This document shows, in pieces, positions 1 through 7,785 of a stretch of DNA of 18,248 bases. The stretch spans positions 1 to 18,248 of the forward strand of contig CABUUD010000029.1 in NCBI GenBank assembly GCA_902494585.1, written 5' to 3'. How positions within the stretch are numbered: the first letter of the stretch is position 1; every line of letters begins with the position of its first letter. The notes beneath the pieces are model-generated. The model made no database searches, was not told the DNA's origin, and saw nothing but the letters and a program-made list of their open reading frames with translations. The translations under genes and the position numbers were made by a program. Source of the stretch: an uncultured Collinsella sp. (GTDB lineage Bacteria > Actinomycetota > Coriobacteriia > Coriobacteriales > Coriobacteriaceae).

Positions 1-274
1 AAAGCAGCGGGTACTTGTTCTCGTACATGGAGTTTGCGGCGATGGCCTTGGTCAGGAACTCATCGGAGAACTCGTCGCGCAGGTCGAGCACCTGGCAATC
101 GAGAACGCCCAGGTCGAGCGCCTTCTGCTTCTTGGCATCCAGGCCGGTCTCCTCCTGGCCCACGTTGCCGCAGACACAAACGACATCGAGATTCTTCTCG
201 TCCTGGAGCCACTTGACACATACGGATGTATCAAGACCACCAGAATATGCGAGAACGACTTTTTCCTTGCTCAT
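1..274 (-). CDS. argG: Argininosuccinate synthase, N-terminal part (runs off the window)
   Basis: Argininosuccinate synthase joins citrulline and aspartate using ATP in the second-to-last step of arginine synthesis, in the cytoplasm. About 91 codons are present, starting MSKEKVVLAYSGGLDTSV. The AYSGGLDTS segment (residues 9-17) is the ATP-pyrophosphatase P-loop of this family. The text that follows, with CVCGNVGQEETGLDAKKQKA and then EFLTKAIAANSMYENKYPL, is the usual argG N-terminal sequence. The ATG at 274-272 is preceded by GAAAGGAAA at good spacing, which fixes the start. The remaining roughly 300 residues lie to the left of base 1. It reads away from the AT-richer region 275-828, which must contain its promoter; I could not pick out a convincing ArgR site there. 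Confidence 0.95.
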   Translation of the reverse strand, partial: MSKEKVVLAYSGGLDTSVCVKWLQDEKNLDVVCVCGNVGQEETGLDAKKQKALDLGVLDCQVLDLRDEFSDEFLTKAIAANSMYENKYPLL

Positions 275-410
275 GGCTGTTTCCTTTCGCCCTTGGTAGC
301 TAGTTAGAACATCGGTCAGTTGCAAGTCATTTCAAGGTCATATACCGTGCAATATCAGGTTAAATAGCAATAATCAGCACATACATGCCCTAGAAACATG
401 CAGCAATGTC
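275..410. other. AT-rich upstream region of argG
   Basis: This stretch between the argG start and the doubtful ORF at 411 is clearly richer in A+T than the rest of the window. It should contain the argG promoter on the minus strand, but no pair of -35 and -10 boxes stands out. A near-direct repeat, GCAATA followed by (A)TCAG, occurs at about 349 and 367. No tRNA, T-box leader or terminator was recognised. Confidence 0.4.
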
Positions 411-869
411 GTGCTAAAACCCAACGACCTCAAAATGACTCTGTTGAGGCAATTCGCCCCATGCGGACAGAGACGATTGTTATCGTCGTCGGGAAATTGC
501 GCGCTGGCGTCGGATGGCATTGTCTGCAGTGGTGATGATCGTTACGAACTGCATCTGCCTCTCCTTTCACCTATCGCCGGGCGCAATTCTAATATCGTAA
601 ACGGTACCTTTTCCTCGGTAAGCGGTTGTTTTTCCGTCTCCGTTTTCGATGGTCGCTATATTACGCTAAAGTGCCCGCAGCACAAGCGACAAATTCAAAT
701 TTCTGAAAAGTTTTTTCATTACTTTGTGAATGAAGATGCAAACGCGCGCCAATCCTGCGAAAATACGCCTGACTACGAGTTGATGGTTATAACGTCTGAA
801 ACAATTTCGAAACGAAAGGCTCGCTTTTATGCAAACTTACGAATCGGACGCCAATATCGGAAACATTAA
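411..869 (+). CDS. Doubtful ORF, unrecognised 152-residue protein of lower GC
   Basis: An open frame runs without a stop from 300 to 869. The first start codons are GTG at 411 and ATG at 435, and neither has a clear ribosome binding site. The product is not recognised. It has no obvious signal peptide or membrane helix; its middle, around GDDRYELHLPLLSP and FDGRYITLKC, alternates like a beta-rich domain. Base composition is more AT-rich than in the neighbours, and codons such as TTA, ATA, CGA and AAA are common. Its last 41 bases overlap the start of the HAD gene in another frame. The open frame is longer than expected by chance at this composition, so it may be a real acquired or decaying gene, but the missing ribosome site and odd codon use leave it unproven. 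Confidence 0.3.
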   Translation: MLKPNDLKMTLLRQFAPCGQRRLLSSSGNCALASDGIVCSGDDRYELHLPLLSPIAGRNSNIVNGTFSSVSGCFSVSVFDGRYITLKCPQHKRQIQISEKFFHYFVNEDANARQSCENTPDYELMVITSETISKRKARFYANLRIGRQYRKH

Positions 870-1656
870 GCTCATCGCCGTCGACATGGACAAGACACTG
901 CTGACCGACGAGCGCGTGCTGCCGCAAGGCCTTGACGAACGCCTGGACAAGCTCGCCGAAGCCGGCATCGTATTCTGCCCCGCCAGCGGACGTCCCGCCC
1001 CCAAGCTCGAAGAGATGTTCGAGGGCATCAAGAACCGCCTCGCCTTTTGTCCCGACAACGGCGCATGCGTGATCTATCGTGGCAGCTATATCTATAAGAG
1101 CATTATCGACGTGGAGCTGTACCAGCAGGTCTTGAGCCGCGCCTCGGAGGATCCTCGCGCTGTCCCCGTCCTGTGCTGCTTCGACGAGTTCTACGTGCTT
1201 GCCCGCGACCATCAATACCACGACGAGATCAGCGTCTACTACAACACAATCAACTACGTCGACAGCTTTGAGGGCATTGATATCGAGTCCAACAAGATCT
1301 CGATCTTCTTCCCCGCCTACGATGCCGAGCCCGCATTCCGCGAGACCTATAGCCCCGAGTTCTCGGACAAGCTCTACGTCACCAACGCCGGGCGCGAGTG
1401 GATCGACTTCATGAACTTGGGCGTCGACAAGGGCGCCGGCGTCGCGCACCTATGCGAGCACCTGGACATCGATATTGCCGACGCCGCCGCTGTGGGCGAT
1501 ACCTACAACGACATCCCCATGCTCGAGCGCGTCGGTCACAGCTTTATCGTGGACAATGCCGAGGAGCACATGAACGCGCATGCCAAATGGCGCATTCCGA
1601 GCAACAACGACGGGGGCGTACTGACGCTCATCGACGCCATCTTGGCGGCTCGTTAA
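829..1656 (+). CDS. HAD-superfamily phosphatase, Cof type
   Basis: This is a 275-residue cytoplasmic phosphatase of the haloacid dehalogenase superfamily, Cof/YidA-like subfamily (C2 cap). Members hydrolyse sugar phosphates, FMN, pyridoxal phosphate or similar small phosphates; the substrate cannot be read from sequence. Motif I is AVDMDKTLLTDE, with nucleophile D19 and acid D21. Motif II is the serine in CPASGRP (about residue 53). A conserved lysine follows in GVDKGAGVAHL, and motif IV is GDTYNDIPML near residue 224, which supplies the magnesium-binding aspartates. Length and motif order are normal. The ATG at 829 has GAAAGG upstream. The gene stands alone, converges on polA and ends just before a long inverted repeat. 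Confidence 0.9.
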   Translation: MQTYESDANIGNIKLIAVDMDKTLLTDERVLPQGLDERLDKLAEAGIVFCPASGRPAPKLEEMFEGIKNRLAFCPDNGACVIYRGSYIYKSIIDVELYQQVLSRASEDPRAVPVLCCFDEFYVLARDHQYHDEISVYYNTINYVDSFEGIDIESNKISIFFPAYDAEPAFRETYSPEFSDKLYVTNAGREWIDFMNLGVDKGAGVAHLCEHLDIDIADAAAVGDTYNDIPMLERVGHSFIVDNAEEHMNAHAKWRIPSNNDGGVLTLIDAILAAR

Positions 1657-1668
1657 CGTTGCTCGTCG

Positions 1669-1796
1669 GACCTGACCGGACGAGGCGGGTAAGTTTTTCG
1701 TTCGGTCAGGTCCTGGGCTCGCTCGGAAAGCACATTAAGTGCTTTCCGGCTCGTGCGGAATCTACGAAAAACTTACCCGCCTCGCCCGGCCAGGTC
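1669..1796. repeat. Long imperfect inverted repeat with an inner hairpin
   Basis: The arms are 1669-1700 and 1765-1796, 32 bases each, matching at all but two positions; both arms contain GAGGCGGGTAAGTTTTTCG or its complement. The loop carries its own hairpin at 1724-1748, CGGAAAGCAC-ATTAA-GTGCTTTCCG. A second copy of the GGTCAGGTCCT outer end also lies inside the loop at about 1704-1714. It sits between the HAD gene and polA, which converge. It may be a mobile or repeated intergenic element, or a strong RNA hairpin that ends or protects the HAD transcript; it lacks the simple T-tract of a standard terminator. Confidence 0.8.
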
Positions 1797-1863
1797 CTAG
1801 GGTGACTTGCTTGCCGCCTGGATGGCGTCTTGGCATCTAGATACTTGGCTGATTTTTTGGAAT

Positions 1864-1897
1864 GAAGGGGGCTCCTTGTTGGCAAGGAGCCCCCTTC
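1864..1897. terminator. Terminator-like hairpin between convergent HAD and polA genes
   Basis: A perfect 15-base stem, GAAGGGGGCTCCTTG with its complement, is closed by a TTGG loop. It is followed on the plus strand by TGGTTTTGG, a weak T-tract. It lies 35 bases past the polA stop codon and beyond the HAD gene. The stem is strong enough to act on transcripts from both sides, but the minus-strand side has no T-run, so the assignment rests mainly on position and stem strength. Confidence 0.65.
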
Positions 1898-1931
1898 TGG
1901 TTTTGGTTACTTTGGGGTTGTGGGTACTTCT

Positions 1932-4679
1932 TTATTTGGCATCGGCCCAGGTTATGCCGGTGCTGGCTTCGGCGATTAGGGGTACGCGGAGGTCTACGAC
2001 GTGTTCCATGACGTCTTGAACCATGGCGGTCAGGCGTTCGACTTCGTCGACCGGGCACTCAAAGTCCAGTTCGTCGTGTACCTGCAGGATCATGTGGGCG
2101 GCAAAGTCCTCTTCTTCCAGACGGCGGCTCACGCGGGCCATCGCGATCTTGATGATGTCGGCGGCGGTGCCCTGCATGGGGTGGTTCATGGCCGTGCGCT
2201 CGCCAAAGCCGCGGAGTTGCGGATTTTTGGCCTTGAGCTCCGGAATGTGGCGACGGCGGCCGTACATGGTCTCGGCGTAACCTGTCTGCTTGGCACGCGC
2301 CACCACGTTGTCGAGGAACGTGCGCACGCCCGGGTAGGCCTCGTAGTAGCGGTCGATCATGTCGCGCGCCTCGGCCATCGAGATATGCAGCGACTGCGAC
2401 AGACCGTAGGCCTGCTGACCATACACAATGCCAAAGTTCACGGCCTTGGCGCGACTGCGCAAGTCGGGCGTTACCTCGGACACCGGCACGCCAAACACGC
2501 GTGCCGCCGTCTCGGCATGGAAGTCCTCGCCCTCGTTAAAGGCGCGTACCAGGTGCTCGTCACCTGAGAGATGTGCCAGCAGACGCAGCTCGATCTGCGA
2601 GTAGTCCACCGCCAAAAAGACGCTTCCCTCGCCTGCCGAAAACGCCGTCTTGACGGTACGGCCCAGCTCAGAGCGCGTCGGGATGTTCTGCAGGTTCGGG
2701 TCGCTCGAGGACAGACGACCCGTTGCCGTGATGGTCTGGTTGTACGTGGTGTGCACGCGACCGTCACCGCGGCGCAGCGGGCCCAGCGTGTCCAGATAGG
2801 TGGACTTGATTTTGGACTTCTCACGCCAATCCAAGATCAGGCGCACGATTTCGTGGTCACGGGCAAGATCGCTCAGCACCTTGGCGTTGGTCGAATAGTA
2901 GCCGCGCTTGGTCTTTTTGAGGCCCTTGGTCGGAAGCCCCATAACGTCAAACAGCACGTGCGAGAGCTGCATAGGGCTACCGATGTTAAACGTCTCATCA
3001 CCCGCCAGGTCACGAATGCTGCGCTCGACCTCGGTAATCTGGGTCGCCAAGCCCTCGGACAGACTGTGCAGGCGGTCGGGGTCCACGAGCATGCCCGCGC
3101 GCTCCATCTTGGCAAGTACCGGAACGAGCGGCATCTCGATGCCATCGAACACGTTAGCGGCATTCTCGCGGGCCATGCGCTCGCGCAACGGCGCTACGAG
3201 CGCCAGCGTCAGAGCAGCAGTACGGGCGGCAGGCGCAGGAGCGTCCTCGCCGGCACCCTCTGCGCCGCGCGCCGCAGGCAACGTCATCTGCAGATAGGTA
3301 TCGGCCAGATACGCCTCATCGAACTCGGAGCGATCGGAATCCAGCAGATAGGCAGCGACCACGGTATCGAAGATACGCGTAGAATCGACTGCCAGCGGAT
3401 CCATGAGCTCGGGCTCAGAAGAATCGATGGGCGAAAGCTCGTGCAACAGCGCCTTCATATCCGGGCTCGCTACGCGACCCTCCATAAACAGACGCGCGAG
3501 CACGCCGGCAATCACGCCGTGGGCGAAATTGAAGCCCTCAACCTCAGCCGCCGCACCGCTGTCGCCCTCCTCGAGCGCGAACAGGCCCTTGGACGTCGCC
3601 AGCCACAGCGTGCGCGTCAGTCCAAAGAGCGCGCCCTCTTCCTTGTCGTCGTCCACCACGGCGGCGACCCACTCGTCGGCATCAATCGCGCGGGAAATCT
3701 CAGCCGCAACGGCACCAAGCGCGTCAGCATCGCCCGCGGCCGCGCGAACCATCGTAGGCATCTCAAACACACTGGAGGCAGCAGCCCCGCCCTCGCCGCC
3801 GATCAGCGCCAAGAAACGGTTCTGCATGGCGGTGATACCAAGCGTACCCAGCGCCGCGGAAACCTCATCGGCAGAAAACGCCGGGAAGGACGTCGCCTCA
3901 AAATCGAGCTCAACGGGCGCATCGGTGCGGATGGTCGCCACCTTACGGCTCAGCAGCGCGTCGTCGATGTGCGCGCGCAGGTTTTCGCCCATTTTGCCCT
4001 TGACCTCGTCGGCATGTGCGATGACCTCGTCCAGGCTACCGTACTGCGCAATGAGCGCGCTCGCCTTTTTGGGGCCGATGCCCGGCACGCCGGGAATGTT
4101 GTCTGACGTATCGCCCTTCAGACCATAAAAGTCGGGCACGAGCGCCGGCGTGATGCCGTGATACAGATCGTCGACGCTCTCGGGCGTCATGATCGCCACG
4201 TCGGACAGGCCCTTGCGGGTCGAGACCACGTTGACGTGCTCCGTCACGAGCTGATACATATCGCGATCACCGGTCACCAGCAGCATGTCGCAGCCTGCCT
4301 CCTCACCCAGGCGCGCCATGGTTCCCAGGATATCGTCGCCTTCCCAGCCCTCGGACTGCAAAATCGGCACGTTGAGCGCGGCGAGCAGCTCCTTGATCAT
4401 CGGAAACTGCGCGTGCAGATCGGGGTCCATGGGCGGGCGTTGAGCCTTGTACTGCGGCAGCATCTCCATGCGCACGCGCGGCTTGCCCTTGTCAAAGGCC
4501 ACAACAACGCCGTCGGGATTAAAGGCGTCGATCATCTTGAGGAACATATTCAAAAAGCCAAAGATCGCGTTGGTGGGACGACCGTCCGGCGCGTTCATGG
4601 TGGGCGGCACGGCGTGGAAGGCGCGGTGCATGAGCGAGTTGCCGTCGATAACGGCAAAAGTGCGGCGCTTGTCAGACAT
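1932..4679 (-). CDS. polA: DNA polymerase I
   Basis: DNA polymerase I fills repair gaps and removes Okazaki-fragment primers. The 915-residue protein begins with a 5'-3' nuclease domain (about 1-300), shown by AVIDGNSLMHRAFHA, WEGDDILGTMARL, LVTGDRDMYQLV and the helix-hairpin-helix region GLKGDTSDNIPGVPGIGPKK. A middle 3'-5' exonuclease-like domain (about 300-550) lacks a recognisable DxE metal site, so proofreading is probably absent. The polymerase domain carries motif A DYSQIELRLL (about 691), motif B RSRAKAVNFGIVYG (about 741) and motif C QVHDELDFE (about 865). I chose ATG 4679 because AGCGAGG lies just upstream and the product then opens MSDKRRTFAVIDGN; an upstream GTG at 4718 has no proper ribosome site. 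The last roughly 20 codons use A-ending forms (GTA, CTA, ATA) unlike the rest. Confidence 0.96.
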   Translation of the reverse strand: MSDKRRTFAVIDGNSLMHRAFHAVPPTMNAPDGRPTNAIFGFLNMFLKMIDAFNPDGVVVAFDKGKPRVRMEMLPQYKAQRPPMDPDLHAQFPMIKELLAALNVPILQSEGWEGDDILGTMARLGEEAGCDMLLVTGDRDMYQLVTEHVNVVSTRKGLSDVAIMTPESVDDLYHGITPALVPDFYGLKGDTSDNIPGVPGIGPKKASALIAQYGSLDEVIAHADEVKGKMGENLRAHIDDALLSRKVATIRTDAPVELDFEATSFPAFSADEVSAALGTLGITAMQNRFLALIGGEGGAAASSVFEMPTMVRAAAGDADALGAVAAEISRAIDADEWVAAVVDDDKEEGALFGLTRTLWLATSKGLFALEEGDSGAAAEVEGFNFAHGVIAGVLARLFMEGRVASPDMKALLHELSPIDSSEPELMDPLAVDSTRIFDTVVAAYLLDSDRSEFDEAYLADTYLQMTLPAARGAEGAGEDAPAPAARTAALTLALVAPLRERMARENAANVFDGIEMPLVPVLAKMERAGMLVDPDRLHSLSEGLATQITEVERSIRDLAGDETFNIGSPMQLSHVLFDVMGLPTKGLKKTKRGYYSTNAKVLSDLARDHEIVRLILDWREKSKIKSTYLDTLGPLRRGDGRVHTTYNQTITATGRLSSSDPNLQNIPTRSELGRTVKTAFSAGEGSVFLAVDYSQIELRLLAHLSGDEHLVRAFNEGEDFHAETAARVFGVPVSEVTPDLRSRAKAVNFGIVYGQQAYGLSQSLHISMAEARDMIDRYYEAYPGVRTFLDNVVARAKQTGYAETMYGRRRHIPELKAKNPQLRGFGERTAMNHPMQGTAADIIKIAMARVSRRLEEEDFAAHMILQVHDELDFECPVDEVERLTAMVQDVMEHVVDLRVPLIAEASTGITWADAK

Positions 4680-4721
4680 ATTGAATACCTCGCTTTGGGC
4701 TGGGCACGGTTTGCTCACTCC

Positions 4722-4727
4722 AGTTTA
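4722..4727 (-). promoter_or_regulatory. Possible polA -10 box
   Basis: On the minus strand TAAACT lies 43 bases before the polA ATG, which would give a leader of about 36 bases. No good -35 box is visible, so this is a weak call within the 166-base divergent region shared with the aminopeptidase gene. Confidence 0.3.
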
Positions 4728-4790
4728 CACGCTCCCCGCCCCACGGCCACTGCACATAGGGCTTCCCTGCCGCCGCAGGCCCGCGCGTGA

Positions 4791-4796
4791 TACGAT
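4791..4796 (+). promoter_or_regulatory. Possible -10 box of the M18 aminopeptidase gene
   Basis: TACGAT (in GTGATACGATGG) matches the -10 consensus at four of six positions and lies about 50 bases ahead of the ATG. The upstream sequence is very GC-rich and has no clear -35 box. Confidence 0.35.
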
Positions 4797-4845
4797 GGCT
4801 CACGGTACATCAACCAGCACGATCGATCCGAAAGGAGCCTGCGTC

Positions 4846-6243
4846 ATGGAGCGTCCCTGCGCATGGAAAAAGTACACGCCACAGCAGATCGAAGAGCTCG
4901 AGGAGCTTTGCCGCGGCTATAAGCAGTTTTTGAGTGAGAACAAGACCGAGCGCCTGTGCGTCAAGACCGGCATCAAGATGGCCGAGGAGGCGGGCTACGT
5001 CAATCTGGAGACCGTGATCTCCGAGGGCCGCGCGCTCAAGGCCGGCGACAAGGTGTACGCCGCCAATCACGGCAAGGACCTCATGCTCGTCAACCTGGGC
5101 ACCGCCCCGCTCGAGCAGGGCTTTAACATCCTGGGCGCCCACGTGGACTCGCCGCGCCTGGACCTTAAGCAGAACCCCGCCTTCGAGGCCGGCGACATGG
5201 CTTATCTCGACACGCACTACTACGGCGGCGTCAAGAGCTACCACTGGGTCGCTTCCCCGCTCGCACTCGTAGGCGTCATCTGCAAAAAGGACGGCACCAC
5301 CGTCGACATCAACATCGGCGACAAGGCAGACGACCCGGTCTTTACCATCTCCGACCTGCTGATCCACCTCTCGAGCGAGCAGATGGCCAAGCCCGCCAAG
5401 GACGCCGTCGACGCCGAGATCCTCGACGTGATCGTGGGCGGCCGTCCCGTCAAGTTTGACGAGGACGACAAGGACGCCCCCAAGGAGCCCGTCAAGCAGA
5501 TGTTCCTGGACATCCTCAAAGAGCAGTACGACGTCGAGGAGGAGGACTTCCTCTCCGCCGAGATTGAGGTCGTGCCCGCCGGCCCGGCCCGCGACATGGG
5601 CCTCGACCGCTCCATGATTCTGGGCTATGGCCACGACGACCGTGTCTGCGCTTACCCCTCCATGCTTGCCCAGATAAACGTCGCCAACGTCGAGCGCACG
5701 AGCATCACGCTCATCGTCGACAAGGAGGAGATCGGCTCCGTGGGTGCCACCGGTATGACGAGCCGCTTCTTCGAGAACACCGTCGCCGAGATCATGACGC
5801 TCGCCGGCGAGGATAGCCCGCTGGCCCTGCGCCGCGCACTCGCCCACAGCCGTATGCTCTCCTCTGACGTGTCCGCCGGCTTCGACCCGGGCTACGCCGG
5901 CAAGTTCGAAACCAAGAACGCAGCCTTTATGGGTCGTGGCCTGTGCTTTAACAAGTACACGGGCAGCCGCGGTAAGGGCGGTTCCAACGACGCCGATGCC
6001 GAGTATGTGGCCCTCATCCGCGACATCATGGACGAGGCGGGCGTGGACTTCCAGACCTGCGAGCTCGGCCGCGTCAATGCAGGCGGCGGCGGCACCATCG
6101 CCTACATCATGGCCAAGTACGGCATGAACGTCATCGACTCCGGCGTTGCCGTCCTGTCCATGCATGCCCTGTGGGAGGTCGCCAACAAGGCCGATATCTA
6201 CGAGGCCTACCGCGGCTACAAGGCCTTCATCGAGCGCGCCTAA
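4846..6243 (+). CDS. M18-family metallo-aminopeptidase
   Basis: This 465-residue zinc aminopeptidase belongs to peptidase family M18 (aspartyl aminopeptidase / yeast aminopeptidase I group), which trims N-terminal residues from peptides in the cytoplasm. Metal and catalytic motifs come in the expected order: GAHVDSPRLD (H99), YGHDDR (about 263-266), DKEEIGSVGATG (about 292, catalytic and metal glutamates), SSDVSAGFDPGYA, and the final MHALWEVANK histidine near 440. The C-terminal DIYEAYRGYKAFIE is typical of bacterial members. The frame stays open far upstream, but the start is fixed by GAAAGGAG nine bases before ATG 4846. It is divergent from polA. Specificity for acidic residues cannot be claimed, because bacterial M18 enzymes vary. 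Confidence 0.92.
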   Translation: MERPCAWKKYTPQQIEELEELCRGYKQFLSENKTERLCVKTGIKMAEEAGYVNLETVISEGRALKAGDKVYAANHGKDLMLVNLGTAPLEQGFNILGAHVDSPRLDLKQNPAFEAGDMAYLDTHYYGGVKSYHWVASPLALVGVICKKDGTTVDINIGDKADDPVFTISDLLIHLSSEQMAKPAKDAVDAEILDVIVGGRPVKFDEDDKDAPKEPVKQMFLDILKEQYDVEEEDFLSAEIEVVPAGPARDMGLDRSMILGYGHDDRVCAYPSMLAQINVANVERTSITLIVDKEEIGSVGATGMTSRFFENTVAEIMTLAGEDSPLALRRALAHSRMLSSDVSAGFDPGYAGKFETKNAAFMGRGLCFNKYTGSRGKGGSNDADAEYVALIRDIMDEAGVDFQTCELGRVNAGGGGTIAYIMAKYGMNVIDSGVAVLSMHALWEVANKADIYEAYRGYKAFIERA

Positions 6244-6256
6244 CCAACCCTTCATC

Positions 6257-6323
6257 AGTTGCGGTGAAATACGGACTAAACTGGCCCATAAACGGCCAAA
6301 ACTGACTGTATTCCACCGCAACT
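6257..6323. repeat. Intergenic inverted repeat between M18 gene and yaaA
   Basis: The arms AGTTGCGGTGAAATAC (6257-6272) and GTATTCCACCGCAACT (6308-6323) pair over 16 bases with one mismatch. An inner pair TGGCC / GGCCA lies within the loop. The hairpin follows the aminopeptidase stop by 13 bases and ends 24 bases before the yaaA start. It may be a terminator without a T-tract, an mRNA end-protecting hairpin, or a repeated intergenic element; the sequence alone does not decide. Confidence 0.7.
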
Positions 6324-6347
6324 TCCTTCTTTGGCAGAGGAGAATCC

Positions 6348-7157
6348 GTGTTGCAGGTCATCATTTCGCCCGCCAAGCAAATGCGCGCGGCCCAAGATGC
6401 TTTTGAAGTCCTGGGCATTCCACCCTTTGTGCGCGAGACGGCTCGCCTCCACCGCGCACTGCTAGATATCGAGCGGAATGAAGGCAGCGCCGGCCTGCAG
6501 GCGCTGTGGAACGTGAGCGACAGGCTGCTCACAACGTGTCTGGATACGCTTCACGAATTTATGCCCGTCCTGAGCGATACCGACCTCGCAGATCCCGATA
6601 TCGCGCGTCGAATCTCCCCCGCCGTCATGTCCTATCACGGCATTCAATACCAGAGCATGGCACCCGAGGTGATGGATGCCGCGCAGCTCGACTGGCTGCA
6701 AAACCATCTCTGGATCCTCTCGGGACTCTACGGATGCGTGCGCCCCTTCCACGGCGTGTCTCCCTATCGGCTCGAAATGGGAGCCAAGCTCGCCGTCGAC
6801 AACGCCCGTGACCTCTATGCGTTTTGGGGCGACAAACTTGCATGCGCCATTGCGCCGACCGGCTCCAACACCACGGTCGTCAACCTTGCCAGCGTGGAGT
6901 ACGCCAAGGCCGTTCTACCCCATCTCGCAGGCGACGCCACAACCATCACTTGTCTCTTTGGCGAAGGTGTCCGCAACGGCAAGCCCATCCAGCGATCGAC
7001 CGCCAGCAAAAAGGCACGCGGCTCCATGGTGCGCTGGATGGCAGAAAACAAGCTCGAGGATGTAAGCGGGCTCACCGCGTTCGACGTTGGTTATCGTCAC
7101 CTTCCCGAGCTTTCAAATAAAAACACTTTGGTCTTCCTGAACGAACAGACCTTGTAG
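6348..7157 (+). CDS. yaaA: YaaA-family peroxide-stress protein (UPF0246 / DUF328)
   Basis: The 269-residue product belongs to the YaaA family. The Escherichia coli member limits free intracellular iron and DNA damage during hydrogen peroxide stress. The N-terminus MLQVIISPAKQM matches the family signature (ISPAK). Further along come WILSGLYGCVRPF, SPYRLEMGAKL and the late KKARGSMVRWMAENKLED block, all characteristic, and the length is near the family norm of about 255. I use GTG 6348, five bases after AGAGGAG; the adjacent TTG 6351 would have slightly better spacing but would drop the usual second residue. It probably has its own promoter, as the inverted repeat separates it from the aminopeptidase gene. 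Confidence 0.9.
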   Translation: MLQVIISPAKQMRAAQDAFEVLGIPPFVRETARLHRALLDIERNEGSAGLQALWNVSDRLLTTCLDTLHEFMPVLSDTDLADPDIARRISPAVMSYHGIQYQSMAPEVMDAAQLDWLQNHLWILSGLYGCVRPFHGVSPYRLEMGAKLAVDNARDLYAFWGDKLACAIAPTGSNTTVVNLASVEYAKAVLPHLAGDATTITCLFGEGVRNGKPIQRSTASKKARGSMVRWMAENKLEDVSGLTAFDVGYRHLPELSNKNTLVFLNEQTL

Positions 7158-7197
7158 AACCACCGCTACTTTTGAATGTGCTGCCTAGGCACGGCGT

Positions 7198-7713
7198 CTA
7201 TTCCGCCAAGCCGTCGGCTTTGGCAATTTCATTTGTCGAACCGTCCTGATAGGCAATCTTGACGTGCTCGACCTCGGACACCGCAACACCCGTCGGAGGC
7301 TCCAGACGCCATTCCGTCAAGGCGATATCCATGGTCGTGGGCACATCCCCTTGATCTTTGAGCTTCACCGTCAGCGTTTTGAGCGTCGCGTCAAACGTCA
7401 CGCGTTCGATTTCTTCACCTGGAATGGACCCACCACTCAGCTGCAACTGCACAAACTCATCGCGCGGGTACCAATAATCGCCCGGCGCGGCAACGGTATT
7501 GCCGCCCGTGACCTTCACTGTCATGATCGGCAGGCTATCGTCCGCCTCAAACGCCCAGGCAGCTCCCCCACACCCGCCAAACGTCCAGATACAACAGGCG
7601 ATCGCCATCACGACAAGGATCGCAAAACCAATTGCGACCAGCCCATGATGGGCACGGCCCTCCTCGGCCGACACATCCCACTGCGTCTCCCGATATAGAT
7701 GCTTGTCTTCCAT
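7198..7713 (-). CDS. Unrecognised one-pass membrane protein
   Basis: This 171-residue protein is not assigned to a family. It has a short charged N-terminus (MEDKHLYRETQWDVSAEEGR), one hydrophobic helix at about residues 25-45 (LVAIGFAILVVMAIACC), a Gly/Cys/Ala-rich turn, and a beta-rich C-terminal half with many T/V/K alternations that probably lies outside the membrane. It is more likely a membrane anchor than a cleaved signal peptide, because it begins some 25 residues in. ATG 7713 has GGGGAGG upstream. The gene converges with yaaA, only 40 bases apart, and its start faces the thiC leader. Coding is supported by good codon use and a proper ribosome site; function is unknown. Confidence 0.8.
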   Translation of the reverse strand: MEDKHLYRETQWDVSAEEGRAHHGLVAIGFAILVVMAIACCIWTFGGCGGAAWAFEADDSLPIMTVKVTGGNTVAAPGDYWYPRDEFVQLQLSGGSIPGEEIERVTFDATLKTLTVKLKDQGDVPTTMDIALTEWRLEPPTGVAVSEVEHVKIAYQDGSTNEIAKADGLAE

Positions 7714-7763
7714 GTTCGCCTCCCCACGGGCATGCTCATCGCGTCAATCGTACCCATTCAGGC

Positions 7764-7769
7764 TATACT
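7764..7769 (+). promoter_or_regulatory. -10 box of the thiC leader transcript
   Basis: TATACT matches the consensus at five of six positions and lies 17-22 bases before the first pairing bases of the TPP riboswitch, as expected for its promoter. The -35 position (around GCGTCA, 7741-7746) is poor. Confidence 0.5.
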
Positions 7770-7785
7770 TGAGCCCACCACATAA

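Noticed and set aside
275..410. ArgR operator or T-box upstream of argG
   Set aside because: No TGAAT-type palindrome or T-box bulge sequence was found; the GCAATA direct repeat is too short to name.
2571..4106. Long plus-strand open frame opposite polA
   Set aside because: It is Arg/His/Gln-rich shadow coding opposite well-identified polA domains and has no ribosome site.
4680..4718. Upstream GTG start for polA
   Set aside because: There is no usable ribosome site for GTG 4718, while ATG 4679 has AGCGAGG and the normal N-terminus.
4810..6321. Long minus-strand open frame opposite the M18 aminopeptidase
   Set aside because: It is the mirror of a GC-rich gene with clear family motifs; its product is low-complexity Val/Gly/Asp-rich with no recognisable domain.
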